Shown piece by piece: positions 43,558-56,069 of a stretch of DNA of 64,000 nucleotides (the first letter of the stretch is position 1; each line of letters opens with the position of its first letter). Where the stretch lies: the NCBI RefSeq assembly GCF_932274485.2, contig NC_065886.2:12413501-12477500 (forward strand). Reading direction: 5' to 3'. A program made the translations under genes and the position numbers. The notes beneath the pieces are model-generated. The model saw nothing but the letters and a program-made list of their open reading frames with translations, did not search any database and was not told where the DNA came from. This DNA is from Patella vulgata. Its lineage: Eukaryota; Mollusca; Gastropoda; Patellidae.

Positions 43558-44687
43558 GAATGTTCCGGCCTCGAGTTAACCCATTTGAGGACTTCACACA
43601 TGAACAGTTTATTCGTTAATACCGATTTTAAAAGGAAATATTCGGAGAGTTATTGGATATTCTGAACCCTGCGCTTGAACTACATACTCACAGGTAATGA
43701 AATTATAAACCCCCTTTTTGTTGAGTTGGAAATCTGATCTGGTTTGGTATCTTATTGAATCTAATAAAATTGAATCAAATGTGGTCAGGATGCATAGGCT
43801 CCAGACTCCAATAGAGTGCACCACGCAGTCCGAATTTGCTCTATTAAAAGTAGAACTCACAGTTTAGACCCACTGCACGATAATATTCTGAGGTACGTTC
43901 TGTTAGACTATAAATTGCCACCACAAGTGACATTTTCTACATATCTATCACCTTTTAAAGGGCGTTAGGCTCTATTCTTTGCAACCGTAAAATAGGCGCA
44001 TCTTAATGTTATATGAATGTATATAAAGTGATTCATTATCAATTTTTGAAAAGAACATTGCTGTATATATTCAATTATGTTCAGTGAAATTAAACGTCTG
44101 TCGTTTAGTTCATTCTACACCGTTTTATTAGCCATTTTGAGATTCAAAATTAGCTAAGATAGAGGCCTAGTACTGTCAGCCAGTGCACTCCGACCGACGG
44201 TGTATCTGTGCGGTCTAACAATCTTACTCCGACAGACAATCGCTGTCGGTGGCATCAATGACTGATTTTCTTGGCGCCCGACCCAGTGTCTAATCTTTGA
44301 AGGTTGAGATGGCACGAAAATTCGTAGTGCCGTGTACACGTTACCTTGAACGTGAAATCTGACCGGGAAAGGTATCTTCCATATCACACTGCATGGTGTA
44401 TTTCCGTCTTCATGTCCCCGGATGACCATTCTTTAGATGCAGTGTTTGCCAATTATTTTTAATTATTCACATTATCACACGTTCATAATCAATTCTCTAG
44501 ATCATCGGATGATCCAGATTTTAATGGATTGAATCACGATCGCGATTTAATGATTAAATTAAAAATGGATAATCGAGACTATGTGTATTATCGTACGTCA
44601 TTATTATAGCCACACAAGATAAGATCTAAGATTCGTGTACATTATGGTGATTACTTCCGTCTCTCTCTTGTTTTCATATTAGGGATC

Positions 44688-45310
44688 GCGGTGGGTAAGA
44701 TGCTGGCTCGCTAGCCTGGAGGTCAGGTGTTCGGTCCCTGCATTGGCCGGGAACGTTCATCCAGATTTTCCGGCGTGGTTCGCCCTTGTCAGTGATGAAG
44801 GACGGAGGGCCTGACAAGGACACCTGTCTAGTCGTTTGGATGGTACGAAAAACCGAGGTCCCGTGTATACCTTGGCGTGCACGTAAAATATTCCCTATTT
44901 TTGAATTCGATATAAGAGTAGGCCGCAGTGCCGCTGTACGGGCAAAATTTCTCTCATAGCAAACTGTAAGGCGTATGCCCGTCTTCATTAGCCCAGTTTG
45001 GAGCAGAACAGTAGGACGTTCAACCGATTTTCCGACGTGGTTTCCCCTTGTCAGTGGTGCAGAACGGAGGGCCTGACAAGGACAACTGTCTAGTCCTTCG
45101 GATGATACGAACAACCGAGGTTCCGTGTATACATTGGAATGCACGTAAAAGATCCCTTGGTAGTTGGAATTCGATATAAGAGTAGGCGATAGTGCCGCTG
45201 CCCGGGCAAAATTTCCCTCATAGCACACAGTATGGCGTATGCCCGTCTTCATTAGCTCATAGTATAGGAGCGGAACAGTAGGACGTTAAACCCGATTTCA
45301 TTTCATTTGT
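44688..45310 (+). repeat. Two SINE-B copies in tandem
   Basis: Copy 1 (44,688-45,023) has the head GGTGGGTAAGATGCTGGC, the B-box-like GTGTTCGGTCCCTGC, the body and GGACGTTCAACC. Copy 2 (45,024-45,310) lacks the head, starting at TTCCGACGTGGTTTCCCC, and ends GGACGTTAAACCC with an ATTTC tail. Confidence 0.75.
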
Positions 45311-47369
45311 TAAACATCTGAGTACCTCTTATTAAATGAAATTAAATGAACCGAATACACCGCAGTACGCTAGAAGTAGAAAACGCCCAGAGATTCATTG
45401 AAAACGTTTCTTAAACCTGAAGAATTGAACCAGACTTGATATTTTTAAAAAAGCAAACTGTTTACCTTTTCCAAACAACCTACTAGTTGTGTTAAGTTGA
45501 TAATAGTAATTTGTCCATTTATAGACTGTAATTGTCAAATTATAAGGTTGTCCATAAATAAATAAAACATACTAAAAATAAATTTTATTTTTTTAAATTC
45601 AAATTTCAACCTTGTAAACACAATATTTTATGGGAAATCAATCACTGGTTTTATTTTAAAATCACGAAGTTTCCTGAAGTACCCTCTCTGATTAATGTGT
45701 TCTGCTATATCGACAATGTCACTTAACGATTTTGGTACATGTATTTTGTTACTATACCACTGGCTTCATTTTAAACATGGTTTACGTTTTACGTTTAAAT
45801 TACACGTTTTGAACCGGCCGTTCATTTAGATATATATATATATATTTCTTTTAAATTTAAAATTAATCCAATCCGCCCGTTAACCGTTACAATGTGATCG
45901 TCATGGCGTGATTTTATTTATTTTTTATTTTCTTTTATTTATTTAATTGCGTATGTAGCATGGGCCTTCTGTCAGACGTGGAGAGTAGGCGTCGCAGAAC
46001 CGGTCGCCACATCCTACGTACGATCCATGCATCTGTTCTTACTATATCTTAGTAGCCTTGTGATCGTCTAGAATTTGTCTCTAGCTGTCTTTGCTTCTAC
46101 TTCACGTTGTGTATTTACTTCGTACTGTTTTCCGTAAGACGTTTGTCTTCTCAGTAGTTATAACACTGCAGCAGTTCATTTTTGCGTTTTATATATTATA
46201 GCTGTTTACAGGAGCAGAACAGTAGGACGTTACAAGCATAGTACAGATTACAATAATAAAGTCATTCTCAAACACTAGCCATGGCAGACTGGGTGAGTCT
46301 GCTGATAGAAACTGTTACATCTTTCCCTTTCTGGAATCAAGCTGCTGTCCAGGCACTCAGATGGTATTCTCTCTGGAATCTAATGAAAATCTGTCTTAAA
46401 AGTTTGCCATGATATCTTTTATAGGACTCATGGATATCACGCACAGAATAGGCTACTCATGGCCCTGAACCTGTGCAATTACTGATTATGATTGGTTACT
46501 TTAGCCAAATGATGTAATTAGTAAATTTCCAAGCACGTGTAATCTCGTAGTATTTTATTTACACATAGAACCAGCTATGTTTTGGTTCTATAACTCTTTT
46601 CATTTGTCAACCTGTCACTTATTCGCTAACTTGATTTAAGTACAAATGTGAATCTACTAACTTGCCAGAGATATTAATCAATACAATATAATGCTATCAT
46701 TAATTATAAGAGCAAAAATCTAGCAATATTAATACACGTATGGTGAGCACATCATGCCACTAGTATTCTCGAATCTACGACCGACATATTTTGTTATGTG
46801 ATTAATTTTTACTGCTTGTCACAAATCACATTTGTGTAAATGAAATGAAATGAAATGGGGTTTAACGTCCTACTGTTCTGCTCCTAAGAGTAGGCCGCAG
46901 TGCCGCTGTACGGGCAAAATTTCTCTCATAGCAAACTGTAAGGCGTATGCCCGTCTTCATTAGCCCAGTTTGGAGCAGAACAGTAGGACGTTCAACCGAT
47001 TTTCCGACGTGGTTTCCCCTTGTCAGTGGTGCAGAACGGAGGGCCTGACAAGGACAACTGTCTAGTCCTTCGGATGATACGAACAACCGAGGTTCCGTGT
47101 ATACATTGGAATGCACGTAAAAGATCCCTTGGTAGTTGGAATTCGATATAAGAGTAGGCGATAGTGCCGCTGCCCGGGCAAAATTTCTCTCATAGCACAC
47201 AGTATGGCGTATGCCCGTCTTCATTAGCTCATAGTATAGGAGCGGAACAGTAGGACGTTAAACCCGATTTCATTTCATTTGTTAAACATCTGAGTACCTC
47301 TTATTAAATGAAATTAAATGAACCGAATACACCGCAGTACGCTAGAAGTAGAAAACGCCCAGAGATTCA
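44928..47369 (+). repeat. X-Y-X' composite: ~475-bp direct repeats around a second copy of Y
   Basis: X (44,928-45,401) and X' (46,888-47,366) are nearly identical; I see about one mismatch (TTCCCTC versus TTCTCTC). Each consists of SINE-B sequence plus the first codons of a MULE relic. Between them, 45,402-46,862 is a near-identical copy of repeat Y (41,196-42,660) followed by the start of its SINE. After X' the MULE frame continues, whereas after X it is cut by Y. Confidence 0.75.
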
Positions 47370-47690
47370 TTGACTATTTTGTAACAACTTGGGTTGATGA
47401 TAATGCAAGATTCCCCATCCCTGTATGGAATCGTCACTGCAATGCTGGACCTCGAACGAACAATAATCTTGAAGGCTTCCACTACCGTCTGAACAAAATG
47501 CTGCTACATCATAAAGAAAATATCGTTTTGTTGAACTTATGAAGCAGATTGGGAAGGCTGAATCTGCCAAGATGCGATAAATTGACTTCGGTGCTGCCTC
47601 CCACAGCAGAAAGCGGGTGTATCGTGAGGCAAAAAATAGTCTCGAATCTAACTTACCACTATCTATGAACTTGCGAACTCTAAATGTAAA
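47318..47690 (+). pseudogene. MULE transposase, C-terminal relic
   Basis: The frame reads QRFIDYFVTTWVDDNARFPI, VWNRHCNAGPRTNNNLEGFH and NKMLLHHKENI. The FPI..WN...RTNN.LEG.H pattern is typical of the C-terminal region of animal MULE-like transposases. After a frameshift near 47,522 the match continues in another frame (RFVELMKQIGKAESAKMR, then RKRVYREAKNSLE) to about 47,670. The catalytic domain upstream is missing. Dead fragment. Confidence 0.6.
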
Positions 47691-49576
47691 TATGTGATCC
47701 TGTATACATGAGAACTTTTTAAAGGTTGTTGAAGATGAGAACTATATGGTGTATGTATACTATAGTATGCTAAAGATTAGCTGTATTGGATATTATAAAC
47801 CTATAACGATCTCTTTGATCTTTTGTAATACTATTTGATATTTTTTGCGAAATTGTATTAGACGAATATAATTGCACCAGAGGATATGATTTATAATTTG
47901 ATAAAGACATGTTTTATTTGTATTCTCCATTGTCAGTATATTAGTTATGGTGTGGGTTTATTTAAAACGCAAATTTATTTATTTATGAAATATTGTGAGA
48001 ATAACAGGAAAGGGGTCTAAGTTCAAGGATAGATGTCTGTGAATAATTGGGAGCGGAAATCTAGGATATGGGCGCTACGTCAGACAGCCATGTAGTTCTT
48101 GTAGATAGAAGATGTAGGAATTTCCTCCAGGAGTCTGCGTGGGAGCGGGTTAGAGAGAATGATTTTATTATAATGTTTGTAATTATGTATCTTTCGCATT
48201 GGAGCTTAATATAAAACTTTAATCAGAAAACTCTTGTATTTGTTTGTCCTGTTGATGATCACAACGCGAGTGACATTTAAAGATACGTCCTAACCTGTTA
48301 AGGAATTCCATATGCGACCAGAAACAATACTAGACGATCCAGTGCTGTTCCAAAATATGTAGAAAGAAACGGATGTGGCGACCGGGTTTAGGAGTGGTCC
48401 GCTCTCCACGTCTGACAGACGACCCATGATGGTACACTTTGGGATATATTCTATGTCTGGAATAACTTGCGATCTGAAAATCAGGCGGCTTTGAATATAT
48501 ACAATGGAATTTGGGGTTATTCTTCTCAAAGTTTTTCTTTAAACCTGTAACAGATTATTCTTCTAGGATAGTTTTTTTTAATGGAATTCTGCGATATTCT
48601 CATTTTACGTACATATCAACATATAAGCCAAATGAAGTCGTCGACTTCGGTTATGCTGTGGAAGAAAGACTTCAGAAAAAAAACCCTCGTGCTTTACCCT
48701 AAACATACCACTTTTTTCTTCTTCTTTTTTTGTAAACAATATATTTTATCAAAAATTTATGAACATAGATCAGGGAACCGGTATAGCCTATATCCCCCTC
48801 TCCTCATACAAGGAAGATAAAACATATACACATTATTTAAAACAAATGAAAAAATGAGGAAGTGCAGTTTTATAACATGATAAAAAGGGGTTCTGTAAAT
48901 AGAATCAGATATTATTGGTGGGTGTCACAAAGGTAGTTGTTGGTGTAGTCAACCATGTCATGTTTTGTTTTAACCCGTATGACTAGTGGGCCGTATGACT
49001 AATGGAGTATTACCGTTGTATAACCACAAGAAGCGTGCTGTTGTGTATTAGTTGTATTTTTTTCATGGAGGGATATCTACAGCTTATAATAGACATCGCG
49101 GATTTCCCAGTGTGCCCCCCTCCCTCATTCTCTCGCTCTCCCTCGTCCATGCTTCTGTACGACATCGAATTAAAGAAAATATTTGATTAGACTAAATCCT
49201 CAATAAAAGTATTGATGACAATATTTACTCATTTTTATCAACGAAACTGTCATTATGAACACGGCGAACAGTACTCTTTTAGTCTCCAAATAAAAGCATT
49301 ACGTCATCGTATGAAGGCGTGTCTTTTCGTCAAAAAGTATTGCTTTCTGTCTCCAAAAAAACATGTTCTAATTAGACGTAAACAAAGCAAAAGGGGAATA
49401 TTCGATGCAATCTTTAAAGTATCTACTACTCCCAACGATTATCTTTGTGAATTAACAGGGGGCTCTTGGTTAAATAAACTGAAATCCATTAGCAAAACAC
49501 ACGACGTTTCAACAAGTATACTCTTATCGTTGTAAAGCACAATGACATTTGATAAACTTGGGACTAAATAAAATCC
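47691..49576. other. AT-rich stretch, no gene seen
   Basis: No supported gene. At 48,370-48,430 a minus-strand GTCAGACGTGGAGAG with GCGACCGG nearby resembles part of repeat Y, so an old relative of Y may be present. Open frames of up to 107 codons (49,212-49,535) have no recognisable family. Confidence 0.4.
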
Positions 49577-49588
49577 ATTGAAAAAGAA

Positions 49589-49962
49589 ATGAAATGAAAT
49601 GAAATGGGGTTTAACGTCCTACTGTTGTGCTCCGAACTGGCCTAATGAAGACGGGCATGCGCCATACAGTGTGCTATGAGGGAAATTTTGCCCGGAAAGC
49701 GGCGCTACGGCCTACTCTTTTATCGAATTCCAACTGTCAAGGGATCTTTTACGTGCACGCCAATGTGTACACGGGACCTCGGTTTTTCGTCCCATCCGAA
49801 CGACTAGACAGCTGTCCTTGTCAGCCCCTCCATCCTGCATCACTGACAAGGGAGAACCACACCGGAAAATCTGGATGAACTTTCTCGGCCAATGCAGGGA
49901 TTGAACACCCGACCTCCAGGCTAGCGAGCCAGCGCCTTACCCACTTAGCCACCGTGATCCCC
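49589..49962 (-). repeat. SINE-B, full length 374 bp, 12-bp TSD
   Basis: Reference copy of the family. Flanked by ATTGAAAAAGAA (49,577-49,588 and 49,963-49,974). On the minus strand: tRNA-like head with A-box-like TGGCTAAGTGGGTAAGGC and B-box-like GGTGTTCAATCCC, a central body (CTGACAAGGACAGCTGTCTAG, CCGAGGTCCCGTGTAC), and the 3' end GACGTTAAACCCC plus (ATTTC)n. Head, body and tail with a target duplication define a tRNA-derived SINE. Confidence 0.9.
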
Positions 49963-49979
49963 ATTGAAAAAGAAACTAA

Positions 49980-50870
49980 GACACGGAGATTTTCAATAAA
50001 TTAGTAATATTGTAGTGATTTAGTCAGCGTTAAATAACATATAGTTTGTTTAAATGATTTGGGTGACTGAATTGTTTAAAGCCTGTGCGTCAGATCACGG
50101 GGGCTGTTATTTAGTGGCGCCGTATCGTTACCCGCTTGTGCGTGACGTGGGATTTGAGTCATTCCACATCGAAATTTTCACATAGCCCAAGACCATGACT
50201 ATCATTTCTCATCTTCGAGGCCTTATTGTCGGGATTACGGTTTGTGTCTCATCATTTGAATAATGTGAAATTAATTCTCCACGTGCTTCAATAGTCATGG
50301 CCATGCATCTTGCCTTTTGGTTAAGTGATCGAGGTTGCTGACCAAGCTAAGACATGCACACTTCGCTGCTACCGCTGTGTGCTTAGACTGCTACCGCAGT
50401 GAGCTGGGAATGCCCCCAGTCGAAAGCCAGAGAGTCCAAATGAAAATTCAGTTGATACCGGATGAGTCGCACGTACCAGGTCTAAGGCAGGAGTATCCTT
50501 TGTCCACAATCCATAATCGGATACCCTCCTATATTGACACACGGGAACAACTTAATCACCAAAATATGTATCAAAATAGATTTAGCTACCTCGAAAACGT
50601 ATTTTGACTTGGTCCTTTTGAAGCATTGGCTTTATTCGCCCACACTGCTCATCATCTTGAAAGATTTTCAAATTAATGACCCCGCGGTTTCTACTAACCC
50701 GAAAACGTATATTTTGATACCAAACTCGATCATATAATAATCAGTGGAAATTTGAATTTTTAATCAAAAACCGGTGGCCATTTTGGATTTTGATCAATTC
50801 GACCCATTTTAACGCAGATGTCGGAATGGGTGTTTCTTTGGTGATAATAAAAATACGTCTAGAACGAACA

Positions 50871-50906
<36 letters not shown>

Positions 50907-52059
50907 GTCAGTAACAATGGTCTCTGTTACTATTTTATTTCAATTAAATCTGATTTGATTAACAAAACAATGATATTTAAAGCGGTTGCGCGTTACCTAG
51001 GATTATTGTCTACGACATCACCTTAGGTTAAAGTGGACGTAAAACTCTAGAAAAGAACGAACGAATGTACCTAGGATTCTTTTTCCCCACGGGTTTTTTT
51101 TTCTATCCGCACTGATGAAGCCAAACATCAGTCAGCTGGACCTCCTGTTTTAACCCAGGTTTATTGTTATGACAAAGGAAGAAGATGACCTGCCCTCTCT
51201 TCTCACGACAGCGATTTTATAAGTGTGTTTTAAATTGAATTTTTGATATACAAGGACTCCTTTCGATATACACGGACGTTTTTATTGTGTGCTTTTACCA
51301 ATTTTTAAGCCATTAAATGTAAATAATTTAATTAAATCAACCTGTCCATAATATCATAGTAATGTAATGGACCTTAAATCTTTAATAAACAACAAACAAC
51401 AACGTAGGATTGTAGTCGGTTCACAGGCATTAACTTTATGTTTTAAAATAAAATATTTGAATTTACAAACAATTAAGACAGGTTAGGTTTATGATTTAAA
51501 ATAAATATAATGTTAAATATTATATTCTTTTAAAAATTATCAAAATATTATTGAAATGCAATATGAAATAGTTTGAAACCTAAGACGTGTAATATTTTAA
51601 AGAAAAGAAAACAAACTATTTATATATCAAATGTAAATCTGTTTGTTCCAGTTTATATGCAAGATGGGTTAGATAAGAGCTTCATCCGCCTTGTGGGTCT
51701 TTTGTCTGACTTCAAATGTTCTATACACAATTAAGTATCCATTTATTCACATGATAAGCCCTTAGAACCTGCTAAGCCCTTTAACGCTAGAATGGATAAT
51801 CGAGACTGTTTATTATTGCAGTTATGATACTTTACATTCGGGACTATTGTGGTTAGATTATGGTAAAACTTTAAACACTCATAACTTCCCTGAGAAGAAA
51901 CTAATTTGACTAAACTGTTCAATATATTCATGTTTACATTTACATATTTTCGAATTATTAAAGCAAAAGCTTAAATAATGCATTTTAAATCTCCAATAAG
52001 GCATCACTATGTTTCATAAATTAGTCTACCAAAACAATCTATTATTTTCAGACCTGTTT
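49980..52059. other. AT-rich stretch, no gene seen
   Basis: Holds a CT microsatellite (50,875-50,903) and perhaps a trace of SINE-A near 50,130 (TACCCGCTTGTGCGTGACG). A GATAATCGAGACTG piece at 51,793 resembles MITE family T. No coding exon. Confidence 0.4.
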
Positions 52060-53225
52060 CAGGGGTATATTAAACAAATTAATAAAAGACAAATATAACC
52101 AATTATTTAAATTACTTTTCACCAGGTAAAAATGGGGATATTCCATGGAATGTGTATATCATGTCATCTATTGGTTGGTTTTATGTATGTGTAATAAACT
52201 GGCAAAATAAAAATTAACCAGTTATTTTAGTTACTTAAAAACCTGGTAAAAACTGTGATATCTTGTGTAATGTGTATATTAATTTTACTTCCATGTTAGT
52301 GTACTAGTTAATACAAACTATTAAATTGTCCATGGCTAATTAACAGAAAACAAAAAGGGTGCAAAAAGCAAATTAAACAACTAACCAATCAAAATAATGC
52401 AGTATGTGATAATAAGCAAGGTATTTCTGACACAATCCGTAAATACTGTCAACAATTATATATATATATGTATCTCAAAACATTAACGAAAACCAAATAA
52501 ACTCCTATAGTGAAAACAGTAACATAAATACTCTAACTAACACGAAAAGAGATTCCCTGTCACATTTCATAACTAAAGATGAAGTTTAAGGCCTTACAAA
52601 GTTTCAGAACAAACCGTGGCCAAAGCATCGGCGGTATTCCAGGAAATTTCTACATAAACAACATCTGTCTACAGGGTGAATTATCTAACACAATGAACAC
52701 TGGTATATTCTTATACAGCTCGTTAATACTATACAAATAAATAAAACCAGCATAAAATGTATATTGAACTGTCTATACCCGAAAATATTGTTTCATACAT
52801 ATATTATTATGAATGTTAATATTATATTGTATATATTATTTAATACTGACATGCATACATAGATTGTAAATATAAATAAAAACATCTAGCGTAAAATATA
52901 TATTGAATTGTATATACCCCATTAAATTGTATATTGCATTGTATATAATGTTATACATATATCAGTGTAGTTATTAATTTTTTAAAATATAATATTTAAA
53001 AAAAAAACAACCAAAACAGGGAAATAAAGATTTCAGATCATCGGAATGTTAAGGGTATAATACATGTAACATTTCTAACTGGTCCTAAAACATGTGCATG
53101 AACAGGAAATCAAAAGAATCCCCAGAAATAGATGTCTAAATCTGATTAGTTTCTTGTTAGCCAATGATTAATATGGTTACATATGCAGCAAAGCAAATCT
53201 GAGGACCCTCGCGCGTTTATTAAGA
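52060..53225 (+). repeat. Unclassified repeat Z, copy 2, split by a LINE-like insert
   Basis: The left part (52,060-52,335) contains a ~135-bp segment twice (ACCTGGTAAAAA..TGTGATAT-type units); the right part (53,033-53,225) begins GATCATCGGAATGTTAA. The two match 40,413-40,858 in order, with 52,341-53,030 as extra sequence. Confidence 0.6.
52341..53030 (+). mobile_element. Degenerate LINE-like fragment
   Basis: Around 52,588-52,740 a frame reads KALQSFRTNRGQSIGGIP then FYINN, resembling the region just before the first RT motif in LINE polymerases (AL..L..NK..G.DGIP). A TTTCATAACTAAAGATGAAG stretch upstream fits as well. The right end is AT-rich with a poly-A run (52,998-53,007). Weak similarity, heavily decayed. 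Confidence 0.33.
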
Positions 53226-53244
53226 TTGTTTGAGTGGTATGTCT

Positions 53245-53269
53245 GAGAGAGAGAGAGAGAGAGAGAGAG
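53245..53269 (+). repeat. (GA)n microsatellite
   Basis: Uninterrupted GA dinucleotides; no SINE attached. Confidence 0.9.
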
Positions 53270-53439
53270 TGTTTGAAAATACATTTTCTGCCAGGTTTTG
53301 GTGAATATTCAAGATTTCGAGGCGGAAGGATACGAGAGTTGAGAGGTTGGTTAGGTTGAATGGGGGGCCCGAAAGCTGAATGTTTACTTCCAGTTTTTGT
53401 ATCTCAAGTTTTCTATGATGGACCTCAATACGTACTTTT

Positions 53440-53518
53440 GAGCAGAGCCTCGTTGTTTTTACGTTATCGACATGTGTTGATATTTTTTTATATCAAAAAA
53501 GACGATTAGGAGATTCTC
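53440..53518. repeat. Half of a foldback MITE
   Basis: AGCAGAGCCTCG, GTTGATATTTTTT and TATCAAAAAAGACGATTAGG match the right half of the palindrome at 54,412-54,556. Confidence 0.6.
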
Positions 53519-54117
53519 CATGTCTATAATAGCACGCACTAAGTGACTGACTGACTATCTATAATAGCACTGACTGACACAAAGTTATCACAGGTGAATA
53601 TTATGTGCAATACGATGCAAATAGTCCAACACATGGCGACTGTTGAACTTACGGACAATGTTTAGTACGCGCTCCGCGCAGTCTCTATACTTCTTCTGTT
53701 GAATGGGTTTTTCTCCGGCCAATATCTGTTCAATATTTACGTTTTAAGATTTACACATTTTGATTTTGTTTGATATTGATATACCAGCGTTGCCATTAAA
53801 GATACGTCCACATTGTGCATGAGATGGATAGAGCACAAGCTAAAGAAACGCGATTTTTCGTAAAATCAGGCCCATAATCCAGGACGTTAACGTATTCGAG
53901 CTAAAAACGTGATTTTTCTTACGACCAGGGGTCATAATCCATGAAGTTACACATCAATATCCACAGGAACCGAGATTTTGGAGATAAACCTATATTATTT
54001 CAAGTTTCGTCAAAATCGGATAAAAATTATGACCTGTAGAGTGTCCACACAAAAAATTGTGGATGGATGGACAGGGGCTACGACAATATAAAAATTGATC
54101 AAATTTCGTCCGTTAAC

Positions 54118-55080
54118 CGTTACAAAGTGAAGGTCATGGCGTCATTTTCTTTCTGTTTCGTATGGTGAGCATATCATATCACTAGTATACTCGAATCTAC
54201 GACCAACATGTTTTGATAGGTAATTAAATTTCACCGCTTTTCACAAATCACATTTGTGTAAATCTTGTGTTGCAGATTGATATACTAAACTGACTAGACT
54301 AAAAGTATAATGAGTGTGGGGAGTGGGGTGGTATATCCCGTGTTCCAGAGTAATCGTGTCCTGTCAAGTGTACGGCATTCATTACTACTGTGATACAAGT
54401 ACAATATAAATAGAGAATCTCCTACCAGTCTTTTTTGATATCAAAAAATATCAACACAAGTGGATAAAGTAACTAAAAACGAGGCTCTGCCGAGTTTTTT
54501 TTACTTTATCAACGAGTGGTGATATTTTTTGATATCAAAAAAGACGAGTAGGAGATTTTATTTATCACCCAATACCTTCTTACATGCACAAATAGATAAA
54601 TATAATTTTTTACTGTAGATTTCACTTTTAATGAACATTACGGCGTAGTGATACATCATTTTTTGACAGCAATTCAACCATTGCAAAGTCCTTTATATTG
54701 ACCCAGTGTTTCCATCAAGGTCAACTGAATAACAATAGTTCATTTTTAATTTTAAAAAAAGTTAATTTTAATAAGAAATGAACTGTTCTTTGAAAATAAA
54801 AAAAGTAGTTCCTTTTCAACTGACCAATCAAATTCATGTAAAGCGATATCTCCTAAGGAGATATCGCAGTAGATTATGAAATATATCACACAAGCGATAT
54901 CTACTGTAGAATGTATTATCGGGTGATAAAACAGATTAATAACACGATATAAAGTCATGACCTTGCCCTTTGCCAGCTGTCTAATTTTATTTTTTCCTCA
55001 TAATCAACTTTTAATATTGTTTTTAACACTCAAATGTCCTGTTACCATAGAAGTTATTTTATTCTCTTTGCCATCGTTGT
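54118..55080 (+). repeat. Diverged, internally deleted copy of repeat Y
   Basis: CGTTAACCGTTACAAAGTGA, ATCACTAGTATACTCGAATC, CACATTTGTGTAAAT, ACTAAACTGACTAGAC and ACAGATTAATAACACGATA follow the order of repeat Y. About 520 bp of foldback sequence (54,412-54,928) interrupts it. Confidence 0.65.
54412..54928. mobile_element. Two adjoining foldback elements inside a Y copy
   Basis: 54,412-54,556 is a palindrome with arms of about 55 bp (AGTCTTTTTTGATATCAAAA and inverse). 54,557-54,928 has inverted ends TTTATCACCCAATAC and GTATTATCGGGTGATAAA. Within the latter, 54,843-54,867 is a perfect hairpin with 11-bp arms (GCGATATCTCC) around TAA. Confidence 0.65.
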
Positions 55081-55390
55081 TGGGTTGCCGAATGGTTTAA
55101 ACATGGACCACATATACGGTCCATGGTTTAACGGGTGGGCTTTAGATCACAAGGTCCGTCATTACGTCAAGTGACGTAGAGACAGAAATAGGGTTTAACG
55201 TCGACACAAACTAGGTCATTGTGGGACTAACTTGGTTCAATGTTATTTCTATAATTCGCTTGCCTGGGGGGTGGGGGGAGGTCTTTGGATGTGGGGTGAA
55301 ATCGGGACCCTGAACCAAATAATACGAGTTTGGAAAGACAACCCTACTCCTTGTCACATACGAGTGTGGAATCGAAATTACGCAAAGACC
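55080..55390. repeat. SINE-A pieces, plus head then minus body
   Basis: A plus-strand head (GGGTTGCCGAATGGTTTAAAC) at 55,084, then a minus-strand copy from 55,185 (AGGGTTTAACGTCGACACAA) to the inverse B-box near 55,375, with a G-rich expansion near 55,266. Confidence 0.6.
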
Positions 55391-55689
55391 AATATTACCA
55401 CCACCAAAATGGATATGTGAGTTGTTGACGGGCGGGACGATTTGTCCAATACCACCACATACTACAACATAATGGGGAAAAATGGGCATATTACTTGATT
55501 TTTATTCAGAAATAGTGAATTATATCATGGGAAATGTATTGATATAGGGTAAATCGCCCGGGTGATTGTGGGATGGCGATTCGTACAGGTTTGTTATCGA
55601 TATGACAAGAAGAAGGGTCACGGTGACTCGGTAAATAAAACGCCGACTCACTAACCAGGGGGCCCGTTGTTCTATTCTGGTGTCAGTCA

Positions 55690-56065
55690 AGAAAGTTCTC
55701 CGGAAGTTTCCAGCGTGATTTATCCTTGCCAGTGGTGCAGGACGGGAGGGGAGGGGGGCTGGCAATGAACAGCATCTAATCGATGAGGTGAGGCAAAAAA
55801 ATCGCGGACACGCGCACACGTTGCCCTGTGCGTAAAGAACGCTTGACAATTGGAAATTGACGAAGAGCAGGCAATAAACGGCGTATAAGCGTTGAGATGG
55901 GACGAAAGAGAAAACCGTGGTCCCATATACACGCTGCCCTGTGCGTAAAATATCCCTTGACAATTTGAAATCGACGAAGAGAAGGCGGAAACGCTTCTGA
56001 TGAGGCAGGGTGTCTCTCATATCATACTGCACATTCCCGTATGTCCATTCTTTAAATGTGGTGGT
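55690..56065 (+). repeat. Diverged SINE-B-like repeat, partly duplicated
   Basis: Follows the SINE-B order (CCAGCGTGATTTATCCTTGCC, GTGGTGCAGGACGGGAGG, TGCGTAAA...CTTGACAATTGGAAAT) but with different words, and the TGCGTAAA..TTGACAATT unit occurs twice. Possibly an older subfamily. Open frames here are not genes. Confidence 0.5.
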
Positions 56066-56069
56066 TGCC

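Noticed and set aside
44674-45252. 192-codon open frame on the minus strand, with a shorter relative at 46,862-47,224
   Set aside because: Made entirely of SINE-B sequence; near-copies occur wherever SINE-B is present (42.6, 49.6 kb).
44928-47366. Terminal direct repeats of ~475 bp considered as LTRs
   Set aside because: The repeats consist of SINE and MULE sequence, there is no primer-binding site, polypurine tract or coding region between, and Y exists alone elsewhere; segmental duplication explains it better.
49212-49535. 107-codon plus-strand frame
   Set aside because: No domain, no paralogue in the window, ordinary AT-rich composition; likely chance.
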